Assembly: GCA_022600395.1 (NCBI GenBank)
Contig: JAHZKM010000122.1
Location: 1-6,606, forward strand
Source of the DNA: Pseudomonadota bacterium
GTDB taxonomy: Bacteria > Pseudomonadota > Gammaproteobacteria > PS1 > Pseudothioglobaceae
Direction of reading: 5' to 3'
DNA length: 6,606 nucleotides
A program made the position numbers and the translations under genes. This document shows, piece by piece, positions 5,543-6,606 of the stretch; position 1 is the first letter of the stretch; each line of letters begins with the position of its first letter. The notes beneath the pieces were generated by a model. It saw nothing but the letters and a program-made list of their open reading frames with translations. It made no database searches and had not been told where the DNA came from.

Positions 5543-5551
5543 AGTATATCA
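5543..5551 (-). promoter_or_regulatory. yqhA: Possible extended -10 promoter for yqhA
   Basis: Read leftward this is TGATATACT, an extended -10 (TG, one base, TATACT). It predicts a start near 5536 and a leader of about 26 bases. It interleaves with the dnaA -10 at 5532-5537, so the two divergent promoters would compete for polymerase. Confidence 0.4.
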
Positions 5552-5574
5552 TTACTTCATTTTAAATTTTACTT

Positions 5575-6606
5575 ATGTCAAAAACTTGGGCTCAATGTTT
5601 AAAAACGCTTAAAGACACTGTACCTTTGTCGGTATATAGTGTTTGGATACATCCTTTAAAGGTACTTGAGGATCAAAACACTTTGTCCTTGCTAGCACCA
5701 AATACGCAGGTTAAAAATTATATTAGTAAAAATTTAAAAAACCAAATCAAAAGTGCTGTTGCTCAGCACAATAAGAATTTAAAAATTTTTATTGGCGTTA
5801 CTCCTGAAAAAAACTCAGATAAAACGAATTATACAAAACACTTAACCCCTTTGTTTGAAGACTATACTTTTGAAAATTTAGTACTTGGAAACGCAAATCA
5901 AATGGCTTATGGAGCAACAAAACAAATTGCAGAAAACATTCATGGATCGCCTTATAACCCTTTCATTATATATGGCGGCTCTGGCCTAGGAAAAACACAC
6001 CTAATGCAAGCTGCTGGACACCTTGCCAAATCTCAAAATCCAGACATGAAAGTTTTTTACGTGCCGCTAATGGATTTTGTAAGAAATATCACATCAAGTC
6101 TAAGACATAATACAATTGAAGATATTAAAGCTTTTTATCAGTCCGCTGATTTATTACTAGTAGATGATATTCACTTAATCGCAGGTAAAGAAAAATCGCA
6201 AGAAGAGTTTTTTCACATTTTTAATTTTTTATTTAATGGCAAAAAACAAATTATTTTTACCTGTGATCAACCGCCTAATAACATCAAATCTTTGGAAGAG
6301 CGTCTCAAAACAAGGTTTTCACAAGGGCTTAACTTACATCTCACCCCACCAGAATTGGAAATGCGTGCTGCCATATTGTTAAAAAAATCACAAAATAAAA
6401 AAATTAATATCAGCTTAACTGAAGACTTAGCACTTTATATTGCTGGACATATCAATTCTAATGTTAGAGACTTAGAGGGCGCTTTATTAAAACTAAAAGC
6501 CTTCGTTGATTTTACTAAAATTAACCAATCTTTTATATCAAAAGAAGTTGTAGACACTGCTTTAGGCGATCTTATCAAGCCTGCTATAAAAAATATAGAA
6601 GTAAAC
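5575..6606 (+). CDS. dnaA: DnaA, chromosomal replication initiator (partial, 3' end outside window)
   Basis: The first 344 residues of DnaA, the AAA+ ATPase that opens the replication origin and loads helicase. Domain I (about 1-75) starts MSKTWAQCLKTLK. Domain II is only about 18 residues (76-93), much shorter than in E. coli. Domain III begins at FEDYTFENLVLGNANQMA and shows Walker A GGSGLGKTH (134-142), Walker B LLLVDDIH (193-200), sensor I TCDQPP (229-234), the arginine-finger motif RLKTRF with R247, and sensor II NVRDLEGAL with R298. The DNA-binding domain IV is cut off by the right edge. The ATG at 5575 is the first in frame after a TAA at 5563; no Shine-Dalgarno sequence is seen. Sensor I usually reads TSDR, so Q232 replaces the usual arginine. 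The frame is intact throughout. Confidence 0.96.
   Translation, partial: MSKTWAQCLKTLKDTVPLSVYSVWIHPLKVLEDQNTLSLLAPNTQVKNYISKNLKNQIKSAVAQHNKNLKIFIGVTPEKNSDKTNYTKHLTPLFEDYTFENLVLGNANQMAYGATKQIAENIHGSPYNPFIIYGGSGLGKTHLMQAAGHLAKSQNPDMKVFYVPLMDFVRNITSSLRHNTIEDIKAFYQSADLLLVDDIHLIAGKEKSQEEFFHIFNFLFNGKKQIIFTCDQPPNNIKSLEERLKTRFSQGLNLHLTPPELEMRAAILLKKSQNKKINISLTEDLALYIAGHINSNVRDLEGALLKLKAFVDFTKINQSFISKEVVDTALGDLIKPAIKNIEVN

Noticed and set aside
5041..5565. Plus-strand open frame of 174 codons opposite the yqhA-like gene
   Set aside because: It is as long as the real gene but its product is Lys/Ser/Thr/Ile-rich with no membrane or domain pattern. The opposite strand encodes a clear four-helix YqhA-family protein with codon-level hydrophobic blocks.

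Overview
This AT-rich window looks like a gammaproteobacterial chromosome. The strongest evidence is the order tpiA-secG-tRNA-Leu(GAG), the same secG/leuU arrangement as in Escherichia coli, together with close OmpR, EnvZ, YqhA and DnaA homologues. The low GC content, compact spacing and divergent dnaA suggest a marine or symbiotic lineage such as the SUP05/Thioglobus group. That placement is an inference and was not tested by any search.

Layout, left to right. Bases 1-112 hold no convincing gene, only a short GC-richer patch with a small hairpin and an open frame cut by the window edge. Bases 113-1553 carry a tight leftward three-gene set: a small secreted His/Gly-rich protein that I do not recognise, a glycine-zipper (YcfJ-like) envelope protein, and a cytochrome b561-family membrane haem protein. 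Bases 1554-1705 are a divergent control region with three TTGNNAC half-sites repeated every 10 bp and a consensus -10 lying almost on the next start codon. Bases 1706-3717 encode an OmpR-type response regulator and an EnvZ-type sensor kinase whose genes overlap by 4 bp.

Convergent to the kinase, and only 2 bp from it, is the end of a leftward unit: yqhA-like membrane gene (5510-4992), tpiA (4922-4176), secG (4172-3822) and tRNA-Leu(GAG) (3805-3720). From 5575 to the right edge runs the start of dnaA, divergent from yqhA; its C-terminal DNA-binding domain lies outside the window.

How the parts may work together. OmpR/EnvZ probably senses an envelope condition and regulates its own gene and possibly the divergent envelope operon, since OmpR-like half-sites lie between them. 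The rest is housekeeping: glycolysis (TpiA), Sec secretion (SecG), leucine decoding and replication initiation. I saw no mobile element, CRISPR array or toxin-antitoxin pair. The most unusual part is the small secreted His-led protein with its glycine-zipper and b561 neighbours beside the two-component system.
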